DNA of 64,000 bases, taken from NCBI RefSeq assembly GCF_025698545.1, contig NC_068571.1, positions 45,417,733-45,481,732 on the forward strand. Direction: 5' to 3'. This document shows, one piece after another, positions 61,660 through 64,000 of this stretch. Both the position numbers and the translations under genes were made by a program. The first letter of the stretch is position 1. The number at the start of each line of letters is the position of its first letter. Source of the DNA: Gossypium raimondii. Its lineage: Eukaryota; Streptophyta; Magnoliopsida; Malvales; Malvaceae. The notes below the pieces were generated by a model. It had not been told where the DNA came from. It saw only the letters and a program-made list of their open reading frames with translations, and did not search any database.

Positions 61660-62465
61660 AACTTTTGGTAATTTGTAAAATAGATTCTAAGAAATTTAAT
61701 AATTAAGTAACACATGAAAAAACTACTTGATACATAAATAGTTTACTTAAAACATGAAACATGAAAATGTTATTAAAAAATTAAGCAATTTGTAAAAGTG
61801 TTACTTAAAACAGGAATTTTTTCTAGAAAATAAGTAATTCATAAAATATGAAAGAAGTCCAAGAAATTTATTTACTGTACATACAATAAAATTTTCAAGA
61901 AATAAAGCAATTCGTAAAATATGAAAGAATTAGTTAAAACAGTAAATGGATTCTAAGAACTTCAATAATTTATAATATATGGAAGAATTATGTAATACAC
62001 AAGATAATTATTTAAAACATGAAAAGATTTCTAAGAAAAATTACATAATACATTAAATGTTACTTAAAATGCGAAAAGGTTTCTAATAAATTAAGTAATT
62101 CGTAAATTTTGAAAAATTACTTTATATATGAAACATCACTTAAAATGTGAAAAGGTTTTAAGAAATTAAGTAATTCGTAAAACATTAAAAATTACTTAAC
62201 ACATGAAACATTACTTATAATGTGAAAAAATTTCTAAAAGGAATGTAAAAGGTTTCTAAAAATCAAGTAATTTATATAACATTACTTAAGGCGTGAAAAT
62301 GTTTATAAAAATTAAATAATTCGTAAAACATTCAAAAATACACGAAACATTACTTAAAAGGTGAGAATATTTTAAGAAATTAAGTAATTTATAAAAATTA
62401 AAATATTATTTAATACATGAAACGTTGCTTGTAATATGAGAGGTTTCTAAGAAATGAAGGCTCCC
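61660..62465. repeat. Degenerate tandem repeat, ~75-bp unit
   Basis: Units of the form ATTAAGTAATTCGTAAAACAT ... ATTACTTAACACATGAAAC ... AAAATGTGAAAAGGTTTCTAAGA repeat about ten times with many indels. The clearest units are at about 62092, 62165, 62310 and 62375. Confidence 0.7.
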
Positions 62466-63630
62466 ATGACTTTTAAAAAGTTAAGGTGGTTTTCATTTTC
62501 GTTTTTGAAAAATGGAATTTAATCAAGAAAATTGTTTGGTTAAAAATTAAAAATAATTTTGAAAAATAAAAATATGTAAAATTATAAAATAATGAAAATA
62601 AAGATTTTAACTTTAAATGAATTGACTCTGGTTCAAACCCACAAATGTAAAAATATTTTTTCAATAGTTTCTCAAATATTAAATTTGATACCATGCCACG
62701 CCAACATCGTTAGAAAAACAATGTTTTAGTTTGTATTAAAAAAAGTGATTTGCCTCTTTTTAAAAGGTTAATGGTCTAATTTAACGCAAAAAAAGTGTCA
62801 AATTGACAAAAATGTAAACATAGAGGGTTAAGTTGATCATTATTACAAAATTAAATAATTAACTAGCAAGATATGAAAAATTATAACCTCAGAGCTCGTA
62901 GTAACATTCCCTGATAGGCAAAGCTAAAAGTAAATTCTATAAAAACACCCCAACCACGTAGAGAATGAAAAAGAAATAAAATACATTACAACGTCTACTA
63001 GTATTAGCAGTAGAAGCGGTAACTCTTTTCTAGTGTATAGGGTAAAAGGGTGTCAGTTGGGTGTGGTGGTCTCGATTGCAAGTGGATTGCAAGGGATGGG
63101 TGTGGAGCTGCGATAGTGTACGACTTGTGTGTGATGGACGTGTTTGGTCTGTTTTGGGCGTGGGTGCGTGTCAAACCCCAAAAATGGCGAATCCAACAAG
63201 GCGAATGAGGTATGCATGTTTACTATTTGGTGCACTAGGGTAGCATGATTCGTCACGCTCCTAGCTTGTTGGCAGGTTAGAGTATTGACGCATACTAGTA
63301 TTAAAGTATTCGCCCATTAGCAATATCTAAGGATTTAATTATAGGGTATGTTCAAGTGAAGGAATAATACACTCAAGAAAGAGTATGCCTAATAATCTGG
63401 CATAATTTGATATGGCAAATTAGGCTTTCCTGGTATACTTAAGGAACTTATTTTCGAGCAAAATAGCGTATTTTTCATAGTTTTTCGTAATCATTAGATT
63501 TTAAGTTTATAAGTGTAAATTTCTCATTTTTACTCATTTTGTAACTCAATTTAGCCAATGGTGTCATTGGGAGGCCTAACATGTGGTTGAATGGTGTAGG
63601 GATGCGTTGAAGGTTGAAAACCAGCAAAAA
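62466..63630. other. Gene-free DNA
   Basis: No recognisable gene. A GC-richer patch (63020-63240) with GT-rich wording holds short frames on both strands that match nothing I know. Confidence 0.35.
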
Positions 63631-63644
63631 CGACACCAGAAGAA

Positions 63645-63830
63645 AGGGTATCACGATATTCATATCTTGGAATTGCGATACCTCCAACAGGATGAAAGAT
63701 TAGAGGCCACCATTCAGTCGTATCGCAATACCCACTTTGGGTATCGTGATATCCACCCCTTAAATAAGACCCCAAGGTTCAAAACTGCCTAAGGTATCGC
63801 GATATCCTCTTTTGGGTATCGCAACACCGA
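63645..63830. repeat. Cluster of GGTATCGCGATACC-like palindromes
   Basis: Six variants of the palindromic phrase (GTATCACGATATTC, TTGCGATACC, GTATCGCAATACCC, GGGTATCGTGATATCC, AGGTATCGCGATATCC, GGGTATCGCAACACC) occur within about 185 bp. Similar phrases are frequent in Malvaceae LTR-retrotransposon DNA. Confidence 0.7.
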
Positions 63831-64000
63831 CATCGTGAGGGAGACAAAATTGGACAAAAAGGTAGTCTTTGTCCACCCGGTCCACCAATCACCCAAGGCT
63901 CGTATAGGGGTAGTTTTAGCAACGAAAATTCATCAACATTCAGCATAAAACAACCAATTTTGGCTGAGGAGGGAAGAGACATACATTGGTTTAGTTTTTA

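Overview
The window is plant nuclear DNA, AT-rich and repeat-dense, most likely from a cotton-type genome (Gossypium or another Malvaceae). The four host genes are typical of dicots. The retroelement debris includes a DUF7745/coiled-coil region upstream of a Gypsy gag, plant mobile domain (PMD) pseudogenes, and LTRs that begin TGTAATAGCCC or TGTAATGGCC. I know these repeats mainly from cotton. The species call is inference.

Host genes, left to right: (1) UDP-glucose 6-dehydrogenase, intronless CDS, minus strand, 442-1884. (2) A seven-coding-exon diacylglycerol kinase of the Arabidopsis DGK1/DGK2 type, minus strand, 12706-17777, with a spliced product of 728 aa. (3) A class I cytosolic small heat-shock protein, minus strand, 31860-32336. 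(4) HSP101/ClpB1, plus strand, 34348-37373, four coding exons, 912 aa. (5) A seven-TM protein of the TPRA1/CAND (candidate GPCR) family, plus strand, 57498-60444, six coding exons, 298 aa. Genes 3 and 4 lie head to head about 2 kb apart. Each has heat-shock elements upstream, and their products work together in plants, with sHSPs holding aggregates that HSP101 resolubilises.

The rest is mobile DNA. 2.1-12.6 kb holds MITE-like fold-backs, a LINE RNase H fragment and a decayed Ty3/Gypsy pol. 18.9-31 kb holds two related PMD pseudogenes, a candidate solo LTR, a 3 kb solo Gypsy LTR and a hAT-like MITE. 39-57 kb is a nest: a copia reverse-transcriptase fragment is interrupted by a Gypsy/DUF7745 element. 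That element is in turn interrupted by a young non-autonomous element with three LTRs and two internal regions (LTR-int-LTR-int-LTR, 41026-54385), bounded by a 5-bp target duplication GAGAT. Its orientation is minus, judged from a tRNA-iMet-type primer-binding site and a purine tract. 60.5-64 kb holds a degenerate roughly 75-bp tandem repeat and a cluster of palindromic GGTATCGCGATACC-like phrases.

The most unusual structures are the three-LTR element, its LTR-borne arrays of hairpin-forming minisatellite units (a diverged relative carries a different hairpin array at the same LTR position), and an 85-bp duplication of DGK upstream DNA that brackets a PMD pseudogene.
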